A DNA stretch of 64,000 bases, from the NCBI GenBank assembly GCA_903918885.1, contig CAIXFY010000027.1:1-64000 (forward strand), in the 5' to 3' direction. Each line of letters begins with the position of its first letter. Position 1 is the first letter of the stretch. The notes under the pieces were generated by a model. That model searched no databases and was not told the origin of the DNA. It was given only the letters and a program-made list of their open reading frames with translations. This document shows, in pieces, positions 8,388 to 15,803 of the stretch. The position numbers and the translations under genes were made by a program. Source of the DNA: an uncultured Verrucomicrobia subdivision 3 bacterium. Lineage in GTDB: Bacteria > Verrucomicrobiota > Verrucomicrobiia > Limisphaerales > UBA11358.

Positions 8388-9491
8388 TCACACATTAAAC
8401 TTGAACAGCAGCACGTCGCCGTCTTTGACGACGTATTCCTTGCCTTCCATGCGGTAAAGACCCTTTTCGCGCGCGGCGGCGACGGAGCCGAGTTTCACGA
8501 GGTCATCGTAAGCGACGGTTTCGGCCTTGATGAAGCCACGTTCGAAATCCGAGTGAATCACGCCGGCCGCCTTGGGCGCGGTGTCGCCGTTGTGAATCGT
8601 CCACGCGCGGACTTCCTTTTCGCCCGCCGTGAAATACGTCCGCAGGCCGAGCAGGTGGTAGGTCGCGCGGATGAGCGCGCCGACGCCGGATTCGCTGACG
8701 CCGAGTTCCTTGAGAAAATCTTTCGCCTCGGCTTCGGACAGGTCGATCAAATCGCTTTCGATTTGCGCGCTAATGACGACGGCTTCGCAGGCAAAATGGT
8801 GCGCGGTGTATTCGCGGACTTTCAGAACGAATGGATTTTGATCCGCCGTCGCCAAATCTGATTCCTTCACGTTGCACGCGAAAATCGTGGGCTTATCGGT
8901 CATCAGCCAGAACAGGCGCGAAATTGCCTTGTCTTCCGGCGTGAGTTCGAGCGTGAGCGCTGGCTTGCCGGCGTTGAGGTGCGGCTCGATTTTTTTTAGC
9001 ACGGCTTCCTGCGCGAGCGCTTCCTTGTCGCCGCGCTTGGCATCCTTGGCGACTGAATTCAACCGTTTTTGCACGGCTTCCAAGTCGGACAACACCAGCT
9101 CGGTGGTGATGGTTTCGATGTCGCGCACCGGATCAACGTTGCCGGCGACGTGATGGATGTCCGCGTCCTCGAAGCAGCGGACGACCTGCACGATGGCGTC
9201 CACTTCACGGATGTGCGTGAGAAATTTATTGCCCAGACCTTCGCCTTGCGACGCGCCTTTGACGAGGCCGGCGATGTCCACGAACTCGACGGCCGCCGGA
9301 ATGACGACGCCGGTCTTGGCGATGTTCTGCAAGACCTGCAACCGCGCGTCCGGCACGGTGACGATGCCGACGTTCGGGTCGATGGTGCAGAACGGATAGT
9401 TCGCGGCCTCGGCCTTGCGGGTGCGGGTGACGGCGTTGAAGAGGGTTGATTTGCCCACGTTGGGGAGTCCGACGATTCCGGCTTTTAGCAT
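8388..9491 (-). CDS. ychF: Redox-regulated ATPase YchF (Obg-like)
   Basis: The 367-residue protein has P-loop GLPNVGKST at residues 8-16, the G-domain motif DIAGLVKGA with the YchF signature, CNVKESD in place of the usual NKxD (YchF prefers ATP), a coiled-coil insert, and a C-terminal TGS domain ending in [10 protein letters not shown]. YchF binds ribosomes and modulates translation and oxidative stress responses. It is followed on the same strand, three bases from its start, by the end of the LysE-type gene. Confidence 0.96.
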   Translation of the reverse strand: MLKAGIVGLPNVGKSTLFNAVTRTRKAEAANYPFCTIDPNVGIVTVPDARLQVLQNIAKTGVVIPAAVEFVDIAGLVKGASQGEGLGNKFLTHIREVDAIVQVVRCFEDADIHHVAGNVDPVRDIETITTELVLSDLEAVQKRLNSVAKDAKRGDKEALAQEAVLKKIEPHLNAGKPALTLELTPEDKAISRLFWLMTDKPTIFACNVKESDLATADQNPFVLKVREYTAHHFACEAVVISAQIESDLIDLSEAEAKDFLKELGVSESGVGALIRATYHLLGLRTYFTAGEKEVRAWTIHNGDTAPKAAGVIHSDFERGFIKAETVAYDDLVKLGSVAAAREKGLYRMEGKEYVVKDGDVLLFKFNV

Positions 9492-9493
9492 AA

Positions 9494-10186
9494 TTAAAGT
9501 TTGTGTCTGGCAAGGTGCCAGGCGATTTGTGCGCCTTCAAATACGGCGGTGGCGATGAGGCACAGGCCGGAAAAATGTTGGAGGCGTAAAAGGGTTTGCT
9601 CGCTGAATTTTCCGTGGCCGCGCGAGACGGCAAAACTGAGAAACAAAAACCAAAAAACCGTTCCCGCGAAAACGGCGCCAACACAGGCCGCCTTGGCCGC
9701 GAACGCTTCGTCCACCCAATCATGCGCCATCAAGCTGGCGGAGAGCACCACCCACGCGACGAGCACGCCGAGGTTGGCGGCCACGCGAATGAAGCCGGTC
9801 GCAAAGGCGGAGTGCGGATGAATTTTTTGTTCGATGCGCGCCTCGATTTTTTCCGAGGCGGAATCCAGTTTCGTCGGCACCTTGACGGTTTGCGCCAGCA
9901 GAAATTTGAAGCCCAGAAACAGCAGGAAAACAAAACTCATCACCTGCATCGTGGCTTTGACCATGCCGTGATCGAAGAATTGCGACAGCCCGGTGAAGGA
10001 AATGCCGCAGTAAATCGCGTCCATCACCGCCGCGCCCAAGCCGATGAAAAACGCCCAGCGAAAACCGCGTTGCGCGCCCTCGTTGAGGATGGTCAGGTTG
10101 ATCGGCCCGACCGGAATCGAGGCGAAAATCAGCGCGCAGATGAAACCCGCCAGTGCCGACAGTAAGATGGGATGCGTCGCAGCCAT
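9494..10186 (-). CDS. LysE/RhtB family transporter
   Basis: A small integral membrane protein with about six hydrophobic segments and the family motif SIPVGPINLTILNEGAQRG near its start. The family exports amino acids or derivatives; the substrate is not evident. The ATG chosen overlaps the end of pssA (TGACATG), implying translational coupling; a longer frame would run into pssA and lacks a hydrophobic start. The position after pssA and psd is operon-like, but a functional link with phospholipids is not clear. Confidence 0.82.
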   Translation of the reverse strand: MAATHPILLSALAGFICALIFASIPVGPINLTILNEGAQRGFRWAFFIGLGAAVMDAIYCGISFTGLSQFFDHGMVKATMQVMSFVFLLFLGFKFLLAQTVKVPTKLDSASEKIEARIEQKIHPHSAFATGFIRVAANLGVLVAWVVLSASLMAHDWVDEAFAAKAACVGAVFAGTVFWFLFLSFAVSRGHGKFSEQTLLRLQHFSGLCLIATAVFEGAQIAWHLARHKL

Positions 10187-10187
10187 G

Positions 10188-11051
10188 TCAGCTTGCGGTC
10201 TCCGCCTCGTCTTCGTCCTCTTCGATTTCTCGACGCCACGCGCGCGAAATGTGCGGCCGCACAAAACCGTAGAGCAGGTAGCCCGTGAAGAACAGCGGCA
10301 GGACGTAATACAAAATCTTCTCGCGCAGAATCATCAGGCTGCCAAGGAATAGCACGGCGACAATCAATTTCAAAAACGTCGTGGATGAGCGCAAGCCCAA
10401 CGATTTGAAGCTGGGGTAACGCACTTCGCTCACCATCATCGCCGAGAGAAAAATCAGCACGACTGGCAGCAGATAACCCCAATGGCCGAGGTCTTTTTCC
10501 TTTTCGTTCAATTTGATGATGAACAGCGTCAGCGACGCGACGAGGCCGGCGGCGGAGGGAATTGGAAAACCAAGAAAGTCTTTGCCCGCACCCGGCGCAT
10601 TCATCGCGGACAGACAATTGAACCGCGCCAGTCTGAACGCGCCGCAGATCAGATAGATGGAGGCGATGAACCAGCCGAGTTCCGCGTATTCGTCCGGCAG
10701 CACGTCGCGGAGCACGATGCGATGCACCAGAAATGCCGGGGCGACACCGAAGGAAATCAAATCGGCGAGCGAATCAAACTCGCGGCCGAACGGGCTTTCG
10801 TGTCCGCCCATGCGCGCGACGCGGCCGTCAAACAAATCAAAGATGCAGGCGAGTAGAATAAACCCGAGCGCCAGTTTGATGGGCATCCAGTTGACGAAGC
10901 CGTTGGCGTCCGGCGTGAGGTTAGCCTCGACAATCTTGGTCAGCGCCACGAAACCACAAAACAAATTTCCCGCCGTCAGCAAATTCGGCAGAAAATAAAT
11001 CTTCAGCTTCTCGCCTTCGGATGGCGCAATTTTCTGTGGAGTATCAGCCAT
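10188..11051 (-). CDS. pssA: CDP-diacylglycerol-serine O-phosphatidyltransferase
   Basis: The protein carries the CDP-alcohol phosphotransferase signature DG-x2-AR-x8-G-x3-D-x3-D as DGRVARMGGHESPFGREFDSLAD (split here into DGRVAR, then G, D and D at the right spacing) in a multi-pass membrane context. It makes phosphatidylserine from CDP-diacylglycerol and serine at the inner membrane. The next gene upstream, six bases away, is psd, so together they form the phosphatidylethanolamine branch. A charged tail (EEDEDEAE) ends the protein. Confidence 0.93.
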   Translation of the reverse strand: MADTPQKIAPSEGEKLKIYFLPNLLTAGNLFCGFVALTKIVEANLTPDANGFVNWMPIKLALGFILLACIFDLFDGRVARMGGHESPFGREFDSLADLISFGVAPAFLVHRIVLRDVLPDEYAELGWFIASIYLICGAFRLARFNCLSAMNAPGAGKDFLGFPIPSAAGLVASLTLFIIKLNEKEKDLGHWGYLLPVVLIFLSAMMVSEVRYPSFKSLGLRSSTTFLKLIVAVLFLGSLMILREKILYYVLPLFFTGYLLYGFVRPHISRAWRREIEEDEDEAETAS

Positions 11052-11057
11052 GAAATT

Positions 11058-11711
11058 TTATTCAAACGCCGCCAGCACCGTCAGTCCGCCGACCACACGG
11101 TCGCCGAGCTGCACTTTCACCTTCGCGTTCAGCGGCAGATAGACATCCACGCGCGAGCCGAATTGGATGAGGCTGATGCGTTCGCCGCGCAACACCGGCT
11201 CGTTTTGGGCGATGAACGGCACGATGCGCCGCGCAATCAAGCCGGCGATGAGGCGGACGCCAATTTTCGTTTCGCGCGGATCCACGGACTCGATGCCAAT
11301 CAAAACGTTTTCGTTGAACTTGGCGCAGTCGGCGTTGATGGCATTCAGATACTGGCCGGGCGAATGTTTAAAAAACGCGACGCGACCCGTGACCGGCGCG
11401 TTTTGCACATGCACGTCAAACACGGAGAGAAAAATGGAAATGCGCTGACATTCGCCGCCCATGAATTCATTTTCGGTCGTGGTGTCAATCGTATCCACTT
11501 TGCCGTGGCCGGGGGCGATGACGAGGCCGTGGCCGGTCGGCGGCAGCGGATCCGGGTCGCGGAAAAAGTAAAAGGTGAAGACGACGAACAGCACCCACAA
11601 CACACCAAACACCCAGCCGATTTCGAGCACCAGCGAGCCGAGATACTTACCGATGAGCGCTACGAGCATCAGCAGCAAGATGCCAAAGCCCGACAGGGCA
11701 ATTAGTTTCAT
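11058..11711 (-). CDS. psd: Phosphatidylserine decarboxylase proenzyme (short form)
   Basis: With the chosen ATG the protein is 217 residues with two N-terminal membrane segments. It ends with the ISLIQFGSRVDVY motif, in which the Gly-Ser pair is the self-cleavage site giving the pyruvoyl cofactor. Length and motif match the short, archaeal-like Psd group. It converts phosphatidylserine to phosphatidylethanolamine and pairs with pssA immediately downstream. A longer upstream frame adds 42 basic, non-conserved residues, which I consider untranslated. Confidence 0.92.
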   Translation of the reverse strand: MKLIALSGFGILLLMLVALIGKYLGSLVLEIGWVFGVLWVLFVVFTFYFFRDPDPLPPTGHGLVIAPGHGKVDTIDTTTENEFMGGECQRISIFLSVFDVHVQNAPVTGRVAFFKHSPGQYLNAINADCAKFNENVLIGIESVDPRETKIGVRLIAGLIARRIVPFIAQNEPVLRGERISLIQFGSRVDVYLPLNAKVKVQLGDRVVGGLTVLAAFE

Positions 11712-11846
11712 GGCGGCGGCAGATGCTTTTCCAGAGTGTTTCACGCGCTTACGATAAATTTTTTTTCGCCCGCTTGCAATTCGGCATTTTGAGTGCAACT
11801 TGGCTTCCGTCGTAAAACGCGACGCGATGGAAACCAATTAAAAAAT

Positions 11847-12290
11847 ATGTCACTCCACACACCTGACCTCACGAAATTCCCGCCGCGCAGCCCGCGTGTG
11901 CGGCTCGGCGGCTACGTCATTTTGCCGCGCATGTTGGACAAGGGCCGCGCCACGCTGGCCGGCAAGAACGGCGAATACCATTACGCCTGCCCGCTCGACC
12001 AGCGGTTTCTCGACTTCGCCGGCATTGATCCCGAAGCCTTGAAAAAGGAACTGACCAAGAGCGATACCGAAGTGCTGGCGTGGATTGAAAAGCACGCCAA
12101 ACACCCGCGCACCGCGCCGGAAATCATCGCGTGGTCGAACTGGCAGGAGAACCGCGCGCCCGACAATCCCGAAGGCCGCGAATATTTCAACGGCATCCAC
12201 AAGGCCGTTGCGCCCGCGCGCACGGACATCACGACGTGGTTCGACGTTCTGGACGCGGACGATTTTGCGAGCTTCGGCGGCAAGGCGTGA
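11847..12290 (+). CDS. DUF5069 domain-containing protein
   Basis: A soluble 147-residue protein with the pattern of DUF5069 (LGGYVILPRMLDKGRA near the start, GIHKAVAPARTDITTWFDVLDADD near the end). The family is common in Verrucomicrobia and relatives and has no settled function. The ATG chosen begins the conserved part; the frame runs further upstream without conservation. It is divergent from psd, so a promoter pair must lie in the intervening ~135 bases, but I could not fix the hexamers. Confidence 0.8.
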   Translation: MSLHTPDLTKFPPRSPRVRLGGYVILPRMLDKGRATLAGKNGEYHYACPLDQRFLDFAGIDPEALKKELTKSDTEVLAWIEKHAKHPRTAPEIIAWSNWQENRAPDNPEGREYFNGIHKAVAPARTDITTWFDVLDADDFASFGGKA

Positions 12291-12303
12291 GCATCGGTGG
12301 TGG

Positions 12304-12323
12304 GGCTGCGGTGCTCCGCAGCC
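12304..12323. repeat. GGCTGCGG hairpin after the DUF5069 gene
   Basis: GGCTGCGG-TGCT-CCGCAGCC is a perfect 8-bp stem with a four-base loop, starting 14 bases after the stop codon. No T-run follows, so it is either a weak terminator or one of the dispersed intergenic palindromes. Confidence 0.55.
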
Positions 12324-12420
12324 CTGCCAATCAATAAACGAGAACCAGCACCGCTGCGTCCTGTGCTGACTTGACCACATCCGCTGACTTCAGCCGATGT
12401 TAAACGACTCCTAGCTGATA

Positions 12421-13524
12421 TTAATCCTGTGTTTGTTTATGAGGAACAAATGCCGCAACTCGGCGCTGCCCTTCCATAATGCACTCGCGAGACATTCTTG
12501 AAGCAAGAAAGTCCCGATTGTGTGCTGCGTCTTTATCTCCTTGTGCAGCTACAATACTATACCATACATAGGCTTCGAGGTCGCTTTGAGACACGCCCTG
12601 CCCATTTAAGTAGCAAAAGCCAAGGTTAAACTGAGCGTCTGTATAACCTTGGTCAGCGGCTTTACGATACCATTTGGCGGCTTCACTGTAATCTTTGGTC
12701 ACGCCATCTCCTGCATAGTAAGAGACGCCAAGGTTATACTGTGCGTCTGCAAAACCTTGTTCAGCAGCCTTACGACACCATTTGGCGCCTTCAGTAGAAT
12801 CTTTCGCCACACCACGGCCTTTTGCATAACAGACTCCAAGGTTAAACTGTGCGCCTGCGTTACCTTGTTCGGCGGCTTTGCGATACCACGCCACGGCTTC
12901 ACTGTAATCTTTAGTCACGTCATTACCTCTTTCGTAACATGTTCCAAGACTAAATTGCGCTTCTGCAAAACTTTGTTCAGCAGCTTTACGATACCACTTA
13001 ACAGCTTCACTGTAATCTTTTGTCACGCCGTCTCCTGCATAGTAAGAAACGCCAAGGTTATACTGTGCGCCTGCAAAACCTTGTTCTGCAGCCATGCGAT
13101 ACCACTTGGCGGCTTCAGCAGAATCTTTCGCTACACCACGACCTTTTGCATAACAAACACCTAGTTCGCACTGTGCTTCTGCGCAACCTTGGTCAGCAGC
13201 TTTACGATACCATTTGGCAGCTTCATTGAAATCTTTGGTCACGCCGGCACCTGTTTTGAAACAAATTCCAAGATTGCACTGTGCGTATGCATTTCCTTGC
13301 TCAGCAGCTTTGCCATACCATTTGGCAGCTTCGTTATCACTATTGGTCACGCCGCGACCTTTTGCGTAACAGATTCCAAGATTAAACTGAGCGTCTGCGT
13401 CGCCCTTTTCAGCTTTGGCTTTAATGCTCTCAACCGAATTCGTGACGCTTTGTTGTGCGTGCAATTGGACGCTCGAAAACAAAACGAGCAGCAGGAAACC
13501 CGGTGCACACAATTTTATATTCAT
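12421..13524 (-). CDS. Secreted Sel1-repeat (TPR-like) protein
   Basis: An N-terminal signal peptide (about residues 1-23, ending QLHA) is followed by eight 36-residue Sel1 repeats, each built on AQxNLGxCYxxGxGVxKDxxEAxKWYRKAAxQG. A short C-terminal tail (MSRECIMEGQRRVAAF) follows. Such solenoids bind other proteins, usually in the periplasm; the partner is unknown. The repeats were expanded by segment duplication, since units 3-5 and 6-8 are nearly the same. The gene is visibly richer in A/T than the flanking housekeeping genes, as is its neighbour, suggesting horizontal origin. Confidence 0.88.
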   Translation of the reverse strand: MNIKLCAPGFLLLVLFSSVQLHAQQSVTNSVESIKAKAEKGDADAQFNLGICYAKGRGVTNSDNEAAKWYGKAAEQGNAYAQCNLGICFKTGAGVTKDFNEAAKWYRKAADQGCAEAQCELGVCYAKGRGVAKDSAEAAKWYRMAAEQGFAGAQYNLGVSYYAGDGVTKDYSEAVKWYRKAAEQSFAEAQFSLGTCYERGNDVTKDYSEAVAWYRKAAEQGNAGAQFNLGVCYAKGRGVAKDSTEGAKWCRKAAEQGFADAQYNLGVSYYAGDGVTKDYSEAAKWYRKAADQGYTDAQFNLGFCYLNGQGVSQSDLEAYVWYSIVAAQGDKDAAHNRDFLASRMSRECIMEGQRRVAAFVPHKQTQD

Positions 13525-13600
13525 GTCGGGAGTTTAGTTGATTGATGTTGCCACGCAAGTTTCAGTCCATTGGAAGTTTCGACCGTAGAGTCATTATGAT

Positions 13601-14311
13601 CTACAGCCGACGGAGTTTTCGTTGGCGCGCTTCAAGTCCGCGAATTATTGCTGTTTTTATTGTTGAAGCATGAGGATGGCCGCTGAAATCGAGAATACTT
13701 GAAAAATCCAACGCTTTAATTTCTTCCAGATATTTCAAGAACAGCTCAAGAACCCCCGATTTCTTCGCCTGCTTTCTAATACTATTGAACAGGCTATCAA
13801 TATTCCCCGCATAATCAATTGCCCGTGTTGTTTGCGGTGGCCAACATAATCTTGGACCCGTTCGCTCCAGATCAAAAAGTCGTAGATTACTCATGTCTTT
13901 ATCCATCATCCATTCTGGCCATTCATTTCGATCAAGAATTGCAAAAGCCAAAGCGCAGCCAACTAAATCAGGATGGGTTTGTGTCGGATATGCCAAAGTG
14001 GCTTGCAATTCAAATTGCGGCCACTTTTCTATAAGAATTCCAACCATGCTTTTTGGAGTTTGATTGTCTTTCTGATTCTGGAAAAAAGCCACCCAAGGCT
14101 GAAGCGGAACACCCAAAGCTTCTGCAATTTGGTAGCCGACCACTTCACAGATAGATTCATCTTTATATTTGCATAGCCAAGTGCGGCTATTCCAATTAAC
14201 AAACCAAATACTGTTCTTACCGGGTGGATTTCCACACTTCAAATTTTCCCAGCAGACATCGGACAAATCCCAAAATGATTTTCCGCCATTTGGTCTAAAT
14301 TGAATTTTCAT
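13601..14311 (-). CDS. Uncharacterised protein, possibly with a HipA-like kinase fold
   Basis: I do not recognise this 236-residue soluble protein with confidence. A Lys within WLCKYKDES, a helix IAEALGVPLQPW, then AILDRNEWPEW and LRLFDLERTGP are ordered like the nucleotide-binding Lys, catalytic loop and metal-binding Asp of HipA/PI4K-like kinases. The match is by pattern only and the rest is not typical. The ATG is preferred over an upstream GTG. Base composition is A/T-rich like the adjacent Sel1 gene, so both may have arrived together. Confidence 0.45.
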   Translation of the reverse strand: MKIQFRPNGGKSFWDLSDVCWENLKCGNPPGKNSIWFVNWNSRTWLCKYKDESICEVVGYQIAEALGVPLQPWVAFFQNQKDNQTPKSMVGILIEKWPQFELQATLAYPTQTHPDLVGCALAFAILDRNEWPEWMMDKDMSNLRLFDLERTGPRLCWPPQTTRAIDYAGNIDSLFNSIRKQAKKSGVLELFLKYLEEIKALDFSSILDFSGHPHASTIKTAIIRGLEARQRKLRRL

Positions 14312-14539
14312 CGTGGTGTTTTTTCTTGCGAAAGCATTCAACCGCCCTTTGCCCCGTTCGTCCACCTCAAACTGCCATTGGCCGCATGGTTTTCAGCGTG
14401 CCGCCTTTCGCGCCACCTTGGGTTTGGCAATAAAAGTAAAAAATTTCCCAAAAGTCGGCTGGCGGATTATTTCGGGAGCCGGCTAGTTTTTTCGCACATC
14501 GTCCATTCACTAAACCTCGACGATGATGAAAGGGAAAAT

Positions 14540-14917
14540 ATGTCCAACCTGAATGATCCGCTGAAGGAAAGTTACATCGGCAAAGTGGGCGATGCCCTCA
14601 AACCTTACGCCGCCGAACTCACCACCAAGGGTTTTGACCCCGCCGCCCGCATCACGCAGCTCACCGGCGCGGGCGATGTGATCGAAGCCGCCAACAAAAC
14701 GCGCACCGATGCCGAGAATGCGCTCGCCACCGCCGTGGCCAACGAACGCAAGGTGCGGGATGATTTTTATACGCTGGCCGCCGGCACGGTCAGTCTGGTG
14801 GAAGGTGTCTTGGGCAAGGATCATCCGCTGCCCGGCAAGCTCCGCGCCCTGCGGGCGGAACTCATCGGCAACCAAAATCCCGGCGGCACGCCCGCGCCCA
14901 CGCCGCCCGCCAAATAA
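14540..14917 (+). CDS. Small conserved hypothetical protein
   Basis: A 125-residue soluble, helical protein without signal or membrane segments. It ends in a Pro-rich tail (GGTPAPTPPAK). A good AAGGGA ribosome site lies seven bases before the ATG, and a strong terminator follows, so it is very likely a real single-gene transcript. Proteins of this type occur widely in Verrucomicrobia, but I know no function. A longer upstream frame has no conserved character. Confidence 0.75.
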   Translation: MSNLNDPLKESYIGKVGDALKPYAAELTTKGFDPAARITQLTGAGDVIEAANKTRTDAENALATAVANERKVRDDFYTLAAGTVSLVEGVLGKDHPLPGKLRALRAELIGNQNPGGTPAPTPPAK

Positions 14918-14951
14918 ACGGTCGCTGCGGTAAATCTCATTGAGCCAGATA

Positions 14952-14981
14952 ACGGCGGTCTCTGACCGCCGTTCTTTTTTT
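14952..14981 (+). terminator. Rho-independent terminator
   Basis: ACGGCGGTC-TCT-GACCGCCGT forms a perfect 9-bp stem followed by TCTTTTTTT, 34 bases after the small hypothetical gene. This is the cleanest intrinsic terminator in the window. Confidence 0.92.
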
Positions 14982-15004
14982 GGGGAAAGGGTCAGATGAC
15001 TCAA

Positions 15005-15210
15005 GCACCGTAGGTGCGAAATCTTTGTAGCAATCCAGCCCCCAATCGTTTCAAGCTCCGTAGGAGCGGCATCGTTCGGAATATGTCGCTCCTACGGAGC
15101 TGGCAACCACGGAACCGGTTAGACTACAAAATGCCGCACCTACGGTGCTGAATGTCGCGCCCTACCGGCAAAATGGTTTTTGCCGTTAAATCCGGCTCGC
15201 GGGGACGCTC
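15005..15210. repeat. Cluster of palindromic intergenic repeats (CACCGTAGGTGCG type)
   Basis: The stretch holds CACCGTAGGTGCG and its complement CGCACCTACGGTGC about 120 bases apart. Between them lies CTCCGTAGGAGCG with its complement CGCTCCTACGGAG. CGGCAAAA-TGG-TTTTTGCCG and GGGGACGCTCGCCCC follow. No open frame here looks like a gene. It forms the first third of an ~820-base gap between a terminator and the greA 3' end. Confidence 0.75.
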
Positions 15211-15278
15211 GCCCCACCAAACTGCCTAAAAATCGCCAGATTTGGCAAAAAAGAGGGTTTTTTAGGGAAAAACGGCTG

Positions 15279-15446
15279 GTAGCTTGCCAAATTACCCTGT
15301 CTGTTTGCCAAACAGACTGGTCTGGATGCAAAACGGAACGGGTATTTTGCTATCCGGCCTAGTCTATTTGGCGGGCAACCTTGTCTGGCTGGCAATCCAC
15401 CTTGTCTGTTTGCCGGAATACCTAATCTTTTCTTCCGGCAACCGAG
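15279..15446. repeat. Array of about eight degenerate 21-bp tandem repeats
   Basis: Aligned at 21-base steps, the units share a start near TCTGTTTGCC and an end near ACCTTG or CCTGG. Units begin at 15279, 15300, 15321, 15342, 15363, 15384, 15405 and 15426. The third is the most divergent. Because 21 is a multiple of three, both strands read as heptad-like peptide repeats, but no start or ribosome site supports translation. It is not CRISPR: no spacers, too short and too degenerate. Confidence 0.7.
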
Positions 15447-15529
15447 GGCGAATGGCACACGACCGGTTCCGATTGGTGGACGGAAGGTTCTGTTTCCCAT
15501 TTCACCCGGATTGTCTTTGGGATTGTTCG

Positions 15530-15690
15530 TCCCCGCGGGACAAACGAAAATAGCCCGGCGTTTTAACGCCGGGTGCGCCGCCACAAAAGCCCAAGTCCCA
15601 GCGGGACGACCGAGAGCGTCGGCCGTCCCTCCGGGACTCTGATTCCAACGGCCACCGATACCCGCAGTTGAAACTGCGGGCTATTTTCAA
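15530..15690. repeat. Cluster of perfect palindromes (CCCGGCGTT / CCCGCAGTT type)
   Basis: Two perfect stems, CCCGGCGTT-TT-AACGCCGGG and CCCGCAGTT-GA-AACTGCGGG, flank a GTCCCAGCGGGAC...GTCCCTCCGGGAC palindromic middle. This looks like a REP/BIME-style composite. No coding capacity is supported. Confidence 0.75.
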
Positions 15691-15748
15691 TTGCCGCTTT
15701 GCGGCATGGGGATGCACGATTCCAAAAAGTTTTAATCCGCAAAGCAAG

Positions 15749-15784
15749 AAGGCAGGAATCAGGCCTTTCCTGATTTCCTGCCTT
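15749..15784 (-). terminator. Hairpin downstream of greA
   Basis: Read on the minus strand, AAGGCAGGAAATCAGG and CCTGATTCCTGCCTT pair around a five-base loop (one bulge), 20 bases past the greA stop. The T-run is poor, so termination may be weak. The sequence belongs to the same family as the hairpins before sufS and trpS. Confidence 0.5.
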
Positions 15785-15803
15785 CCTAATTTTATTTTCC
15801 GCG

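Noticed and set aside
15279-15446. CRISPR array
   Set aside because: Units are contiguous and degenerate with no distinct spacers, and no cas genes are present anywhere in the window.
15186-15584. 132-codon frame with heptad-like NRQG repeats on the minus strand
   Set aside because: The pattern follows from the 21-bp DNA repeats. No ribosome site or known start is present, and both strands give similar pseudo-repeats.
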